Shown: positions 14,664 to 23,380, numbered from the stretch's first letter. The stretch: DNA of 24,912 nucleotides from Bacteroidales bacterium (GCA_004552725.1 SFNM01000022.1:1-24912), one strand, 5' to 3'. Made by a program: numbers and translations. Notes: generated by a model not told the origin, from the sequence alone.

Positions 14664-17303
14664 TCAGCGTTTTAAGCGACCATACACTTCAAAGCCTACT
14701 GCTGCCAAAAGCAAGAGGTAAATCAGCGAAATCGAAGCGTAGGCCAAAGTCGACGTTGTGTGCAACGAATCGGGGTCGAACACCATCTCGATGCGGTGCT
14801 TGCCCGCCGGAACTGACATTGCGCGCAACACATAATTCACACGCCCGATTTCTGTCGGCTGGCCATCGATGGTGGCTTTCCAGCCCCACGGGAACCATAT
14901 TTCGGAGAACACGGCCAGCATCGGAGTGGCCGACGAAGAGTTATACACCACACTGTTGGGCGTATAGCGCTCAAGAGCCACAGTAGCGGCAGAGTCAAGC
15001 GCCACGTTCACCTCGCCGAGAACTGCCTCGAATCGGCGGTCGGCAACGGCTTCCACCGCGGGGTCGATGCTATCCAAAGCAGCCATTTCCGCGTCGGCAT
15101 TGTCCACATAAGTGAGGCGACCCACCGGCCATGCGGCACCCAGCGCAAAGGTGTTTTGAATTACCGGCGCTTGCGCATCTCCGGTGATTACATACTTGGC
15201 GTTCAGCATATCAAGAGTGCGATAACTCGAGGCCAACCGACGCAATTGCGGCTGATAATCAGCAGGGTAGGTGGCGATAACGCTATCGTTGCGCAATTCA
15301 GGATAGTAGCCCATTTGAGCCACGATGTTCAGACGGCGCTGCAGCAAATCCTCGTAGCGAATGAGTTTGGCTGCATGATAACCGCCGATAGTATGGTGGA
15401 AATACGAGCGGTCGGCACGGTAGAACCCTTGCTCGTCGAGCACTCGGAAGTGAGTGGTATCGGCCATGATAGCGAGGTCGATATCGTCGGGAGTGAACTC
15501 TGCCTGTCCGTGAGCGACTTTCACAAACGAGGCATGGTCTACATAGCGTTTATCCACTGTGTACAAGTCGATTAGTGTCAAGAAAGCCACTCCGGCTATC
15601 ACTACCGGCCTACGCACCTTGTCGATAAGCCATAGATAAATTAGGCCTCCCGAAAGCAGCACGAAAATCAGCGACCGCCACGCGTCGGCTCGCAATAATC
15701 CGAAGCGCAAATCTTCCACTGCCTGCACCACTTCGGGATTGGCCAACGAATATTGGTAAGCGGCAGCACTGATGTCGGCCGGAGAATAACCTTGCTGCTG
15801 AGCCATTTCGCTCACCTGACGCACGATTTCTCCAACGGTGGCGCGGTCGGTAGCCGTAATGGCCTCGCCGAAAGCACCGGGGAACGCCACGGCAAAGAGG
15901 CAGAACAAGGCGCAGCCGCCAAAGCAATATAACACTTTCTTGGTGTGGCGCAGCGCCTCCTCGCGGTTGGCAAGCAGTTGGCTTAGAGTGATGATGGCCA
16001 AAAGCGGTATGGTGAACTCGGCAATCACCAAAATACTCTCCACCGCTCGGAACTTATTGTACAAAGGGAAGTGATATATCATCAAATCGGTGAGGCTCTC
16101 GAAGTTGACGCCCCACGCCAGCAATATCGACAATACAGTGGTGCACAGCAACGCCCATTTGATGGGGCCGCGCACCACAAAGCAACCTAACACAAAGAGA
16201 GCGAAAATCACAGCACCAACATACACCGGGCCGTTGGTGCCCTCGCTGTCGTTGTAATACTGCGTTAGATATGGAATTACCGACCCTACAGCGCTATTCT
16301 CATACTGCTTGGCATCGGGCAGTTGGTCGAGCGTCCACGACACCATTCGCCCTCCCACAGGTTTGGCCGAGGCTCCGCCGCGAATATTGGGAATGAGCAA
16401 CGACGCCGTTTCAGCCTTGCCGTAACTCCAGCCGATGATGTCGGCACGAGGCATACCGCCTGTGGGGCGGTCGGCCGAGCCGGCATTGGCCGAGGGTAGG
16501 GGAGTGAGTTCGCTCTGCGAGCGTTTGGTCTCTTTGGCATACTCGTAGGTATGATACAAACTCGGAGAGTTGGCACCTACGGCAAGCAATCCCGCCGCAG
16601 CCACCACTGCCGTTGCCACCGCCCAGCGGCGCACACTCTTGGCCTTGATGGCTTGCACCAGATAAGCGATAACCAAGGCCACCATCACAAAGGCAAAGTA
16701 ATACGACATCTGCGGGTGGTTGGCATTGAGTTGCAACATCGCAAACAAAGCGGTAAGCGCTCCGCCAAGCAGGTATCGCCCTTTATAGCAGAGTATTAAC
16801 CCGCCTATCGTGGGCGGTATATAAGCCAACGTCACAAACTTCCAGATATGTCCGGCGCCGATGATGATTACGAAATACGACGACAGCCCCCATGCAATCG
16901 AACCTATCAATGCATAGTACCATTGCAAGCCCATCACATAGAGCAATATCAAGAAGCCGAACATCATCATAAACAACAGGTTGGATGGCGAAGGCAAGCC
17001 AAGACCGTACACACTGTTGAGCCAAGTGAAAAGCCCGTTCGACGGATAATTGGGCGATATTTGGAAGGTAGGCATACCGCCAAACAAGGCATCTGTCCAC
17101 AAGGCCTTCTCGCCGGTGGCATCATAATACATTTGAGCCTCATGGCCGTTGGCCGCACCTTGCTGCATATCCGCTTGGCGCAACGAATTGCTCTCAAAAT
17201 TATCGGGATAGAAAAAAGCAATCGACACCAACGCTATCACGGCTATCGACACAAAGAAGCCCCACACTTGTGGGCGCTCAATCCATTGGTAGAATTTGTT
17301 CAT
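14664..17303 (-). CDS. YfhO family multi-pass membrane protein (GT-C-like)
   Basis: The 879-aa protein has many hydrophobic segments (from WGFFVSIAVIALVSIAFF at ~14-31 through several between 100 and 600, and a last one near the C-terminus, LAYASISLIYLLLLAAVGF). Large outside-facing parts are ALFGGMPTFQISPNYPSNG (typical of YfhO in Bacteroidetes) and a soluble C-terminal region of ~230 aa before the final helix (YTPNSVVYNSSSATPMLAVF, WFPWGWKATIDGQPTEIGRV, also typical of YfhO). In other bacteria YfhO relatives help glycosylate surface polymers, using lipid-linked sugars; the acceptor here is unknown. It leads the yfhO, methyltransferase-like, DUF4294, xerD operon and shares its upstream region with the divergent slyD gene. 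Confidence 0.88.
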   Translation of the reverse strand: MNKFYQWIERPQVWGFFVSIAVIALVSIAFFYPDNFESNSLRQADMQQGAANGHEAQMYYDATGEKALWTDALFGGMPTFQISPNYPSNGLFTWLNSVYGLGLPSPSNLLFMMMFGFLILLYVMGLQWYYALIGSIAWGLSSYFVIIIGAGHIWKFVTLAYIPPTIGGLILCYKGRYLLGGALTALFAMLQLNANHPQMSYYFAFVMVALVIAYLVQAIKAKSVRRWAVATAVVAAAGLLAVGANSPSLYHTYEYAKETKRSQSELTPLPSANAGSADRPTGGMPRADIIGWSYGKAETASLLIPNIRGGASAKPVGGRMVSWTLDQLPDAKQYENSAVGSVIPYLTQYYNDSEGTNGPVYVGAVIFALFVLGCFVVRGPIKWALLCTTVLSILLAWGVNFESLTDLMIYHFPLYNKFRAVESILVIAEFTIPLLAIITLSQLLANREEALRHTKKVLYCFGGCALFCLFAVAFPGAFGEAITATDRATVGEIVRQVSEMAQQQGYSPADISAAAYQYSLANPEVVQAVEDLRFGLLRADAWRSLIFVLLSGGLIYLWLIDKVRRPVVIAGVAFLTLIDLYTVDKRYVDHASFVKVAHGQAEFTPDDIDLAIMADTTHFRVLDEQGFYRADRSYFHHTIGGYHAAKLIRYEDLLQRRLNIVAQMGYYPELRNDSVIATYPADYQPQLRRLASSYRTLDMLNAKYVITGDAQAPVIQNTFALGAAWPVGRLTYVDNADAEMAALDSIDPAVEAVADRRFEAVLGEVNVALDSAATVALERYTPNSVVYNSSSATPMLAVFSEIWFPWGWKATIDGQPTEIGRVNYVLRAMSVPAGKHRIEMVFDPDSLHTTSTLAYASISLIYLLLLAAVGFEVYGRLKR

Positions 17304-17327
17304 ACTCTAAAATTCTTTTTTAGACTG

Positions 17328-17335
17328 CAAAGATA
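17328..17335 (-). promoter_or_regulatory. -7 element for the yfhO-xerD operon
   Basis: TATCTTTG on the minus strand (17328-17335) is a full TAnnTTTG match, 24 nt upstream of the ATG at 17303. No clear TTTG is found 19-21 nt further upstream, so the -33 part is weak. Confidence 0.55.
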
Positions 17336-17355
17336 GCGGTTTTTTAGCGAAAAAA

Positions 17356-17387
17356 CTTGGTATAATGCGCTAAATTTCGTAAATTTG
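17356..17387 (+). promoter_or_regulatory. Promoter of the slyD-glgB unit
   Basis: TAAATTTG (17380-17387) matches the -7 consensus fully. CTTG (17356-17359), 20 nt upstream, is a 3/4 match to TTTG. It is back-to-back with the yfhO -7 element in a 114-nt gap. Confidence 0.65.
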
Positions 17388-17417
17388 CCATTAAAATAAC
17401 ATCTAACAACTAAAAAA

Positions 17418-18020
17418 ATGGAAAAAATCACCCACGGTAAATACGTTGAAATCACTTACGACCTCTACAAAATCGCTGACAACGGCGAAGAAACCCTGAT
17501 GCACCAAGTCGACCCCGACCAGCCCGAAGTAATCGTTTACGGCGCTACTGCCGGTTTGCTCGAACCCCTCGAACAGCAACTCCTCGACATGGAAGTCGGC
17601 GGTCACTTCGACGTGGTGGCTACCCCCGAACAAGCATTCGGCCCTCGCAGCGACGAATACATCGTTAACCTCGAAAAAGAAGTGTTCAACGTCGACGGTA
17701 AATTCGACTCCAAAATGGTGCACGTTGGCGCCGCTCTGCCTATGATGACCGCCGACGGCTTCCAAGTGTATGGTACCGTGCTTAATATCTCCGATAAAGA
17801 AGTCACCATGGACTTCAACCACCCCCTCGCCGGCTCGAAAGTGCGCCTCCGTGGCGAAGTGAAGACTGTCCGCGATGCCTCCGAACAAGAAATCAAAGCC
17901 GCTCAAGGCGGTTGCGGCTGCGGTTGCCACGACCACGACCACGACTGTGGCGACGGTTGCGACTGTGGCGACCACGACTGCGGCTGCCACGACCACGACT
18001 GCGGCTGCGGCTGTCACTAA
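17418..18020 (+). CDS. slyD: SlyD-like FKBP-type peptidyl-prolyl isomerase with Cys/His-rich metal-binding tail
   Basis: The 200-aa product has the SlyD layout: an FKBP half (ITYDLYKIADNGEE, then GLLEPLEQQLLDMEVG), an inserted flap domain (VVATPEQAFGPRSDEYIVNL to about residue 130), and the closing FKBP strand (GSKVRLRGEVKTVRDASEQE). SlyD proteins are cytoplasmic folding helpers that also bind nickel and other metals. Residues 164-200 form a tail with 11 Cys and 7 His in 37 residues (for example GGCGCGCHDHDHDCGDGCDC), richer in Cys than the His-rich tail of E. coli SlyD. There is no signal peptide. It is followed at 34 nt by glgB without a terminator or clear promoter, so the two are probably co-transcribed. 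Codon use is that of a highly expressed gene. Confidence 0.9.
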   Translation: MEKITHGKYVEITYDLYKIADNGEETLMHQVDPDQPEVIVYGATAGLLEPLEQQLLDMEVGGHFDVVATPEQAFGPRSDEYIVNLEKEVFNVDGKFDSKMVHVGAALPMMTADGFQVYGTVLNISDKEVTMDFNHPLAGSKVRLRGEVKTVRDASEQEIKAAQGGCGCGCHDHDHDCGDGCDCGDHDCGCHDHDCGCGCH

Positions 18021-18054
18021 TTCATTCGACCTCTCTAACCAACTTTTAGTAAAT

Positions 18055-20139
18055 ATGGCTGAAAAATCCAAAACTCCCGTCAAAAAGCGCTCCGCAAGCA
18101 CTCGAAAGCCCAAAGTGCTGCCTATCCTGAAAAACGACCCCTGGCTCGAACCTTTTGCCGACGCTATCAACGGCCGCCACAACGACGTTATCAACGTGGA
18201 GCAACGTCTCACTCAAGAGTCGGGCTCCCTCAGCGAATTTGCCAACGCTCATCGATACTTCGGCCTCCACAAATACGACGACGGACAATGGGTGTTCCGC
18301 GAATGGGCCCCCAACGCCACCGCCATCACCCTTATCGGTGACTTCTCCAACTGGGAGAAGCGCTCGGAATACGCGCTGCAACCTCTTGGCAACGGAGTTT
18401 GGAAAGGCGTATTCCCCCCCGACGCTCTTAGCCATGAACAACTCTTCAAAATGTTGGTAGAATGGCCCGGTGGTCAAGGCGAACGAATCCCCGCTTACGC
18501 CACTCGCGTTATCCAAGACGACAACACCAAAATCTTCTCCGCACAAGTGTGGGACCCTGCCAAGCCATACAAATGGAAAGTGAAAAAATTCACTCCCGAC
18601 GTGAAGCCCCTGCTCATCTACGAATGTCACATCGGCATGGCTCAGCAAGAAGAAAAAGTTGGCTCTTACGACGAATTTCGCACCAAAGTCCTGCCTCGCA
18701 TCGCCGCCGACGGCTACAACGCCATCCAAATCATGGCCATCCAAGAGCACCCCTACTACGGCTCGTTCGGCTACCACGTGTCGAGTTTCTTCGCCCCATC
18801 CAGCCGCTTCGGCACTCCCGACCAACTGCGCGCCCTAATCGATGCCGCTCACGCCGCCGGCATCGCCGTAATCATGGACATCGTTCACTCCCACGCCGTG
18901 AAGAATGAAAACGAAGGCCTCGGGCGCCTCGACGGCTCATACGACCTCTACTTCTACGGCGACCATCGCCGAGAACACCCCGCGTGGGACTCGCTCTGCT
19001 TCGACTACGGAAAAGACGAAGTGATGCACTTCCTCCTCTCCAACTGCAAGTATTGGCTCGAAGAATTCCACTTCGACGGCTTCCGCTTCGACGGCGTCAC
19101 ATCCATGCTTTACTACAACCACGGCCTCGGACAAGCCTTCGGCGGATACGGCGACTACTACAATGGCGGACAAGACACCAACGCCATCACATATCTAACC
19201 CTCGCCAACAAACTCATCCACGAAGTCAACCCCAACGCCATCACCATCGCCGAGGAAATGAGCGGTATGCCCGGTTTGGCGCTTCCATTCGCCGACGGCG
19301 GCATGGGCTTCGACTACCGCATGGCAATGGGCATCCCCGACTACTGGATTAAGACCCTCAAAGAAAAAAAGGACGAAGATTGGCACCCAACATCCATCTT
19401 CTGGGAACTAACCAACCGACGCGCCGACGAACGCACCATCTCATACGTCGAAAGCCACGACCAAGCACTCGTGGGCGACAAAACCGTCATCTTCCGCCTC
19501 ATCGACAAGGAGATGTACTGGCACATGATGGTGGGCGACAACGACGCCACCGTGGCTCGCGGCATAGCCCTCCACAAGATGATTCGCCTGGTCACCGCTG
19601 CTTCTATCAACGGCGGATACCTCAACTTCATGGGCAACGAGTTCGGCCATCCCGAATGGATCGACTTCCCACGCGAAGGCAATGGCTGGAGTTACAAATA
19701 TGCTCGCCGTCAGTGGGACCTCGTCGACCGCGAAGACCTTCAATATCAGTTCCTTAACAACTTCGACAACGCCATGGTCGAACTTATCGGCGGCACCTAC
19801 AACTTCCAAGACCTGCCCGTGCGCAAACTTTGGGAAAAGGACGACGACCAAGTGCTCGCTTTCATGCGCGGCGACCTCGTGTTTGTGTTCAACTTCAGCC
19901 CATTCAAGTCGTTCACCGACTACGGCATCCTCGCTCCCGGCGGCGTGTACCTCACAGCCCTGTCGAGCGACAACCCCAACTTCGGCGGCTTCGGCAACAT
20001 CGACGAAACCGTCGAACACATCACCACTCGCGACGAACTCTACGCTCCCGCCGGCGTGGAATGGCTCAAACTCTACCTCCCCGCCCGCTCCGCCATGGTC
20101 CTCCGCCGCAAAAAACCAACCCGCCGCAAAAAAGCATAG
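18055..20139 (+). CDS. glgB: 1,4-alpha-glucan branching enzyme GlgB
   Basis: The 694-aa enzyme makes alpha-1,6 branches in glycogen. After a basic N-terminus (MAEKSKTPVKKRSASTRKPK) it has a CBM48-type domain (~75-165; FREWAPNATAITLIGDFSNW) and a GH13 barrel: region I DIVHSHAVKN (~275-284), nucleophile Asp346 in DGFRFDGVTS, acid/base Glu400 in ITIAEEMSGMP and Asp469 in YVESHDQALVGDK. A C-terminal beta domain ends in a basic tail (RRKKPTRRKK). The layout resembles the eukaryote-like branching enzymes common in Bacteroidetes. The open frame continues upstream to 17875 inside slyD, but that part is a frame-shifted reading of the slyD tail (Ala/Thr repeats); the ATG at 18055 is the first one after slyD. 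No other glycogen gene is in the window. Confidence 0.93.
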   Translation: MAEKSKTPVKKRSASTRKPKVLPILKNDPWLEPFADAINGRHNDVINVEQRLTQESGSLSEFANAHRYFGLHKYDDGQWVFREWAPNATAITLIGDFSNWEKRSEYALQPLGNGVWKGVFPPDALSHEQLFKMLVEWPGGQGERIPAYATRVIQDDNTKIFSAQVWDPAKPYKWKVKKFTPDVKPLLIYECHIGMAQQEEKVGSYDEFRTKVLPRIAADGYNAIQIMAIQEHPYYGSFGYHVSSFFAPSSRFGTPDQLRALIDAAHAAGIAVIMDIVHSHAVKNENEGLGRLDGSYDLYFYGDHRREHPAWDSLCFDYGKDEVMHFLLSNCKYWLEEFHFDGFRFDGVTSMLYYNHGLGQAFGGYGDYYNGGQDTNAITYLTLANKLIHEVNPNAITIAEEMSGMPGLALPFADGGMGFDYRMAMGIPDYWIKTLKEKKDEDWHPTSIFWELTNRRADERTISYVESHDQALVGDKTVIFRLIDKEMYWHMMVGDNDATVARGIALHKMIRLVTAASINGGYLNFMGNEFGHPEWIDFPREGNGWSYKYARRQWDLVDREDLQYQFLNNFDNAMVELIGGTYNFQDLPVRKLWEKDDDQVLAFMRGDLVFVFNFSPFKSFTDYGILAPGGVYLTALSSDNPNFGGFGNIDETVEHITTRDELYAPAGVEWLKLYLPARSAMVLRRKKPTRRKKA

Positions 20140-20145
20140 TAATAA

Positions 20146-21186
20146 ATGTCCAAGCGCATTGTTGCACTCGACTTGCTGAAACTCGTGGCCATATTTCTTG
20201 TATTATATGGCCACGCGCTTCAGCACTTAGTGTCGGTCGACAAAACCGACATTGGAATGTTCCGCTTCATTACCTCATTCCACATGCCGTTGTTTATGGC
20301 CATCTCCGGCTACTTTGCCGCCTCATCCATACGTTTCAACTTTAAAAATTTCGTCCTACGCAAGGGGTGCCAACTTTTGGTGCCGGCAATCGCCGGTTCG
20401 ATAATCGTGTCGGGCATTTACTACCTGTTGGACGCCGATGTCAACCATAAAGAACTGATAATCTACGGCCTGTGGTTCCTGCGGTCGCTATTTATATGCT
20501 CTGTGCTATTCTTCATTGCAGCTAAGCGGACTAAGTATGTAGCAGTATGGTTAGTTATTACATTGATTATCAGCCAAATTGTCCCATATCTTCACCTGCC
20601 GTGGATGTATCCCGCCTTCCTTTTAGGTGCTGCCATAAAGCATTGGAGCGAATGGTTTAAACGCCACTGCACCATACTGATGATAGCAACCGCTATATCG
20701 TTCGTGTGGATGTTTCCCGAACTTGAAGCCAAGCACTACCAGGTAATCAAAACCTCTGATGCCGTGCTCAAATTCTTCAACGGTGACAGCTCGATGCTAT
20801 GCCAACTGCTTGCAGTGCGCGGCTTTCGTATAGCCCTCGGCTCCGCTGCCACCACCTTCATATTGTTGGCTTTTATGCGCTTCACCCATAACACCGCCGC
20901 GGCGAAATGGATGTCTCAATTCGGCACATACACCCTTGGCGTGTATGTACTCCAAACATTTGTATTAGAGGCTGTTATACACCAATTCGTCAACTTTGAC
21001 TGCTTACCCTTGTGGGTCCATACCTACGTGGCCGCACCATTAGTAGCCGCAGGGGTATTGATACTCACATTGTGGTTATCAAAACTATGCGAGCGCAACA
21101 AATTTACCGCCCTAATTTTTTTGGGAAAAGTTCGCGCAGATACGGATATAACAACGCGCTCAAACGCTCGTAGCCTTGACCATTAG
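20146..21186 (+). CDS. Acyltransferase-3 family membrane protein
   Basis: The 346-aa protein starts 6 nt after glgB. It has the acyltransferase-3 opening (RIVALDLLKLVAIFLVLYGH with the conserved His22) followed by FHMPLFMAISGYFAASSIRF, and about ten membrane segments. Members O-acetylate or O-succinylate cell-surface glycans, using acyl-CoA on the cytoplasmic side. The last ~28 codons (from about 21104) overlap the 3' end of the convergent SGNH gene by 83 bp, and this tail (ADTDITTRSNARSLDH) is polar and unlike the rest. It may be a read-through extension after loss of an earlier stop. Base composition is more AT-rich and codon use less biased than in glgB, so it is expressed less or acquired separately. 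The acceptor is unknown. Confidence 0.85.
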   Translation: MSKRIVALDLLKLVAIFLVLYGHALQHLVSVDKTDIGMFRFITSFHMPLFMAISGYFAASSIRFNFKNFVLRKGCQLLVPAIAGSIIVSGIYYLLDADVNHKELIIYGLWFLRSLFICSVLFFIAAKRTKYVAVWLVITLIISQIVPYLHLPWMYPAFLLGAAIKHWSEWFKRHCTILMIATAISFVWMFPELEAKHYQVIKTSDAVLKFFNGDSSMLCQLLAVRGFRIALGSAATTFILLAFMRFTHNTAAAKWMSQFGTYTLGVYVLQTFVLEAVIHQFVNFDCLPLWVHTYVAAPLVAAGVLILTLWLSKLCERNKFTALIFLGKVRADTDITTRSNARSLDH

Positions 21187-21706
21187 GATGTAATCCATCG
21201 TAAAATAATTCAGAATATGGCGCTCCATCTTGACCCATCTGCTCGTTAAAGTCAAGGTAAACTACATTGCGCTCAACGGCCAACTCGCGGTTGATGGCGG
21301 AATTAAGTTGAACGCGCATTGTTTGTAATTTCTCGGAGTCGCTAACCGATGCTCGCGGCAAGATGGCTATCACAAACGCCGTAGATGCTCCCAAACCACG
21401 CACTGCTGCAGCGTACTCTCGCGCATATTCATTAATTGCACCCGGCGCCGACAGCGTCCACATATCATTGGTGCCGCTGATTACCACCGCTACCTTGTCG
21501 CTACAAGAACCGGCATGCTTGCACAAGTAATCCAATCCGGTGCCGCCCAAGCCCAAGTTCGAACACCGCAAAGTAGGAAAACTCTCTTGAAGATTCCAAT
21601 GTGCTACTATGGAGTCTCCTATAAACACAACTTCGGTTTCCGGCTCATCGCCACAACCACATAAGAGACTATAAATACTCATAATTATCACGCATAATCT
21701 TTTCAT
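21104..21706 (-). CDS. SGNH/GDSL-family lipoprotein hydrolase
   Basis: The 200-aa product has all four SGNH blocks: FIGDSIVAHW (nucleophile Ser32), NLGLGGTGLDYL (Gly54 region), ISGTNDMW (Asn80) and YDGLHPNGQGY (Asp170, His173). The N-terminus MKRLCVIIMSIYSLLCGCGD carries a lipobox-like LCGC (Cys18), unusual in having Cys at -2, so it is probably a membrane-anchored lipoprotein. SGNH enzymes remove acyl groups from sugars or lipids. Its convergent partner is an acyltransferase, so the two could put on and take off the same acyl group, which is inference. It has its own promoter (21726-21757). Confidence 0.87.
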   Translation of the reverse strand: MKRLCVIIMSIYSLLCGCGDEPETEVVFIGDSIVAHWNLQESFPTLRCSNLGLGGTGLDYLCKHAGSCSDKVAVVISGTNDMWTLSAPGAINEYAREYAAAVRGLGASTAFVIAILPRASVSDSEKLQTMRVQLNSAINRELAVERNVVYLDFNEQMGQDGAPYSELFYDGLHPNGQGYERLSALLYPYLRELFPKKLGR

Positions 21707-21725
21707 AATGTATGTCTTACGTTTG

Positions 21726-21757
21726 CAAATTTACTACTATCCCGCCGAATTTCCAAA
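21726..21757 (-). promoter_or_regulatory. Promoter of the SGNH lipoprotein gene
   Basis: On the minus strand TTTG (21754-21757), 20 nt, TAAATTTG (21726-21733): full consensus match, 20 nt before the ATG at 21706. Confidence 0.75.
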
Positions 21758-21848
21758 TAATAACCTCAAAGACGCAATCAATACTTAGACAATCTCGCCG
21801 TTTTCTAACCTCGCAACATATTTTTTAACAAGAAATTTCTCAAATTAT

Positions 21849-21879
21849 TTTGTGGTATGAATGTAAATCGCTAACTTAG
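21849..21879 (+). promoter_or_regulatory. Promoter of the manC-crcB unit
   Basis: TTTG (21849-21852), 19 nt, TAACTTAG (21872-21879). The -7 element differs from TAnnTTTG at one position. It leaves a leader of about 30 nt before the ATG at 21917. Confidence 0.65.
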
Positions 21880-21916
21880 CAGTGCGAAATTCTCGCAACA
21901 CCTTACTACCCTAAAT

Positions 21917-22999
21917 ATGGAAAACTCTCATAGATATTGTGTAATAATGTGCGGCGGCATCGGCAGCCGATTTTGGCCCTATAGCCGCTCGCAACGCCCC
22001 AAACAATTTATCGACTTCTTGGGAACCGGACGCTCTTTGCTGCAAATGACATTCGACCGCATCGTGCAAATCGTTCCCGCTGAAAATATCATAATCCTCA
22101 CTAACAACTCTTACCGCGAATTGGTGCTCGAGCAACTGCCGCAGTTGGCACCGGCGCAAATCTTGGCCGAGCCGGCTCGCCGCAACACCGCGCCGTGCAT
22201 CGCCTGGGCTGCCTACCACATCGCCGCCCGCGACCCCGAAGCGTCGATGATTGTCACCCCCAGCGACCACCTCATCACCCGCGAGAACGAGTTCTTACGC
22301 ATTGTGCGTCAGGGCTTTGACTTCGTGGAAAATCGCGATGCGCTGCTCACCCTCGGCATCACTCCCACCCGCCCCGAAACCGGCTACGGCTACATCCAAA
22401 TCGGCGACGAAATCAATGCCGAATTCCACAAGGTAAAGACCTTCACCGAGAAGCCCGACCGCGCGCTGGCCGAAACTTTCATCCGCACCGGCGAATTTTT
22501 CTGGAACTCCGGCATCTTCCTATGGAAAGCATCCGCTATAATCCAAGCATTCGCCGACTGTGCCCCCGACATAAGCCGCGTGTTCCAAACCGGTAAAGGG
22601 GTGTTCGGTACACCGGCCGAACTCTACTTCGTGGCTCGCAATTTCCCCGGCTGCGTGAGCATTTCAATCGACTATGCCGTGATGGAACGTGCCAACAACG
22701 TCTACGTAGAAACGGCCTCCTTCGGTTGGAACGACCTCGGCACTTGGAGCGCCCTCTACGACATATCCCCAAAGAACAATGTGGGTAATGTGGCTCAACA
22801 ATGCCGCGTGTTGGCTTACAATTCCACCGGGAATATCTTTGCCGTAAAGGACGACAAACTCATCGTGGTAGATGGTTTGAACGACTACATCGTGGCCGAT
22901 GCCGGCGACGTGCTCCTCATCTGTCCTAAAGCCAACGAGCAGAAAATCAAGCAGATGGTCAACGATGCCAAGGTCAACTTCGGCGACAAATACCTCTAA
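21917..22999 (+). CDS. manC: Mannose-1-phosphate guanylyltransferase
   Basis: The 360-aa enzyme makes GDP-mannose from mannose-1-phosphate and GTP. The nucleotidyltransferase signature is at the N-terminus (CGGIGSRFWPYSRSQRPKQF, residues 12-31), followed by EPARRNTAPCIAWAA, VTPSDHLI, ETGYGYIQIG, TFTEKPD and FFWNSGIFLW, all typical of this family. A left-handed beta-helix-like end (NIFAVKDDKLIVVDGLNDYI) closes the protein. It lacks the phosphomannose-isomerase domain found in bifunctional forms, as is usual in Bacteroidetes. GDP-mannose feeds surface glycans and GDP-fucose synthesis. It is followed 3 nt later by crcB. Confidence 0.93.
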   Translation: MENSHRYCVIMCGGIGSRFWPYSRSQRPKQFIDFLGTGRSLLQMTFDRIVQIVPAENIIILTNNSYRELVLEQLPQLAPAQILAEPARRNTAPCIAWAAYHIAARDPEASMIVTPSDHLITRENEFLRIVRQGFDFVENRDALLTLGITPTRPETGYGYIQIGDEINAEFHKVKTFTEKPDRALAETFIRTGEFFWNSGIFLWKASAIIQAFADCAPDISRVFQTGKGVFGTPAELYFVARNFPGCVSISIDYAVMERANNVYVETASFGWNDLGTWSALYDISPKNNVGNVAQQCRVLAYNSTGNIFAVKDDKLIVVDGLNDYIVADAGDVLLICPKANEQKIKQMVNDAKVNFGDKYL

Positions 23000-23002
23000 G
23001 CC

Positions 23003-23371
23003 ATGTGGCATACTATACTTTTAGTGGGATGCGGCGGTTTTGTCGGCGCCGTAGCCCGCTATTTGCTTGGCCGATTGTTGGCCGTCGACGGCCTGCCGCT
23101 CGCTACTCTCTGCATAAACCTTGCCGGGTGCCTCATCATCGGCTTGCTGATGGGGTTATCTCAACGCCACGAGTGGTTATCGCCCTCGGTAATGGCTCTG
23201 CTGGTCACCGGCTTCTGCGGCTCATTCACCACCTTCTCAACCTTTGCCAACGAACTGTGGGTGGCAGGCAACAACCAACAATGGCTCGTAGCCGCCTTAT
23301 ACCTGCTTGTAAGCGTCGCCGGCGGCTTCGGCATGGTAATCCTCGGACGAACACTCGCACGCCTCTTATAA
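23003..23371 (+). CDS. crcB: Fluoride channel CrcB/Fluc
   Basis: The 122-aa protein has four membrane segments and the family motifs: GCGGFVGAVARYLLGR near the N-terminus, the conserved Asn39 in LATLCINLAGC, and GFCGSFTTFSTFANEL (residues 70-85), which holds the pore Phe/Thr residues and the central sodium site. Such proteins form dual-topology dimers that let fluoride leave the cell. One copy is present here, suggesting a homodimer. It begins 3 nt after manC, so it is translated from the same message; I saw no fluoride riboswitch in front of the operon. Confidence 0.93.
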   Translation: MWHTILLVGCGGFVGAVARYLLGRLLAVDGLPLATLCINLAGCLIIGLLMGLSQRHEWLSPSVMALLVTGFCGSFTTFSTFANELWVAGNNQQWLVAALYLLVSVAGGFGMVILGRTLARLL

Positions 23372-23379
23372 GGCCTTAT
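23368..23379. other. Palindrome between convergent stop codons (possible weak terminator)
   Basis: ATAAGGCCTTAT is a perfect 12-bp palindrome spanning the crcB stop and the 9-nt gap before the stop of the RsmF-like gene. It has no loop and only short T-runs, so function as a two-way terminator is uncertain. Confidence 0.3.
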
Positions 23380-23380
23380 T

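Noticed and set aside
17875..18054. 60-codon upstream extension of the glgB frame
   Set aside because: It is the slyD tail read in another frame (runs of Ala and Thr from the Cys/His repeats). The ATG at 18055 gives the family-like start. A programmed slyD-glgB fusion has no slippery site that I can see.
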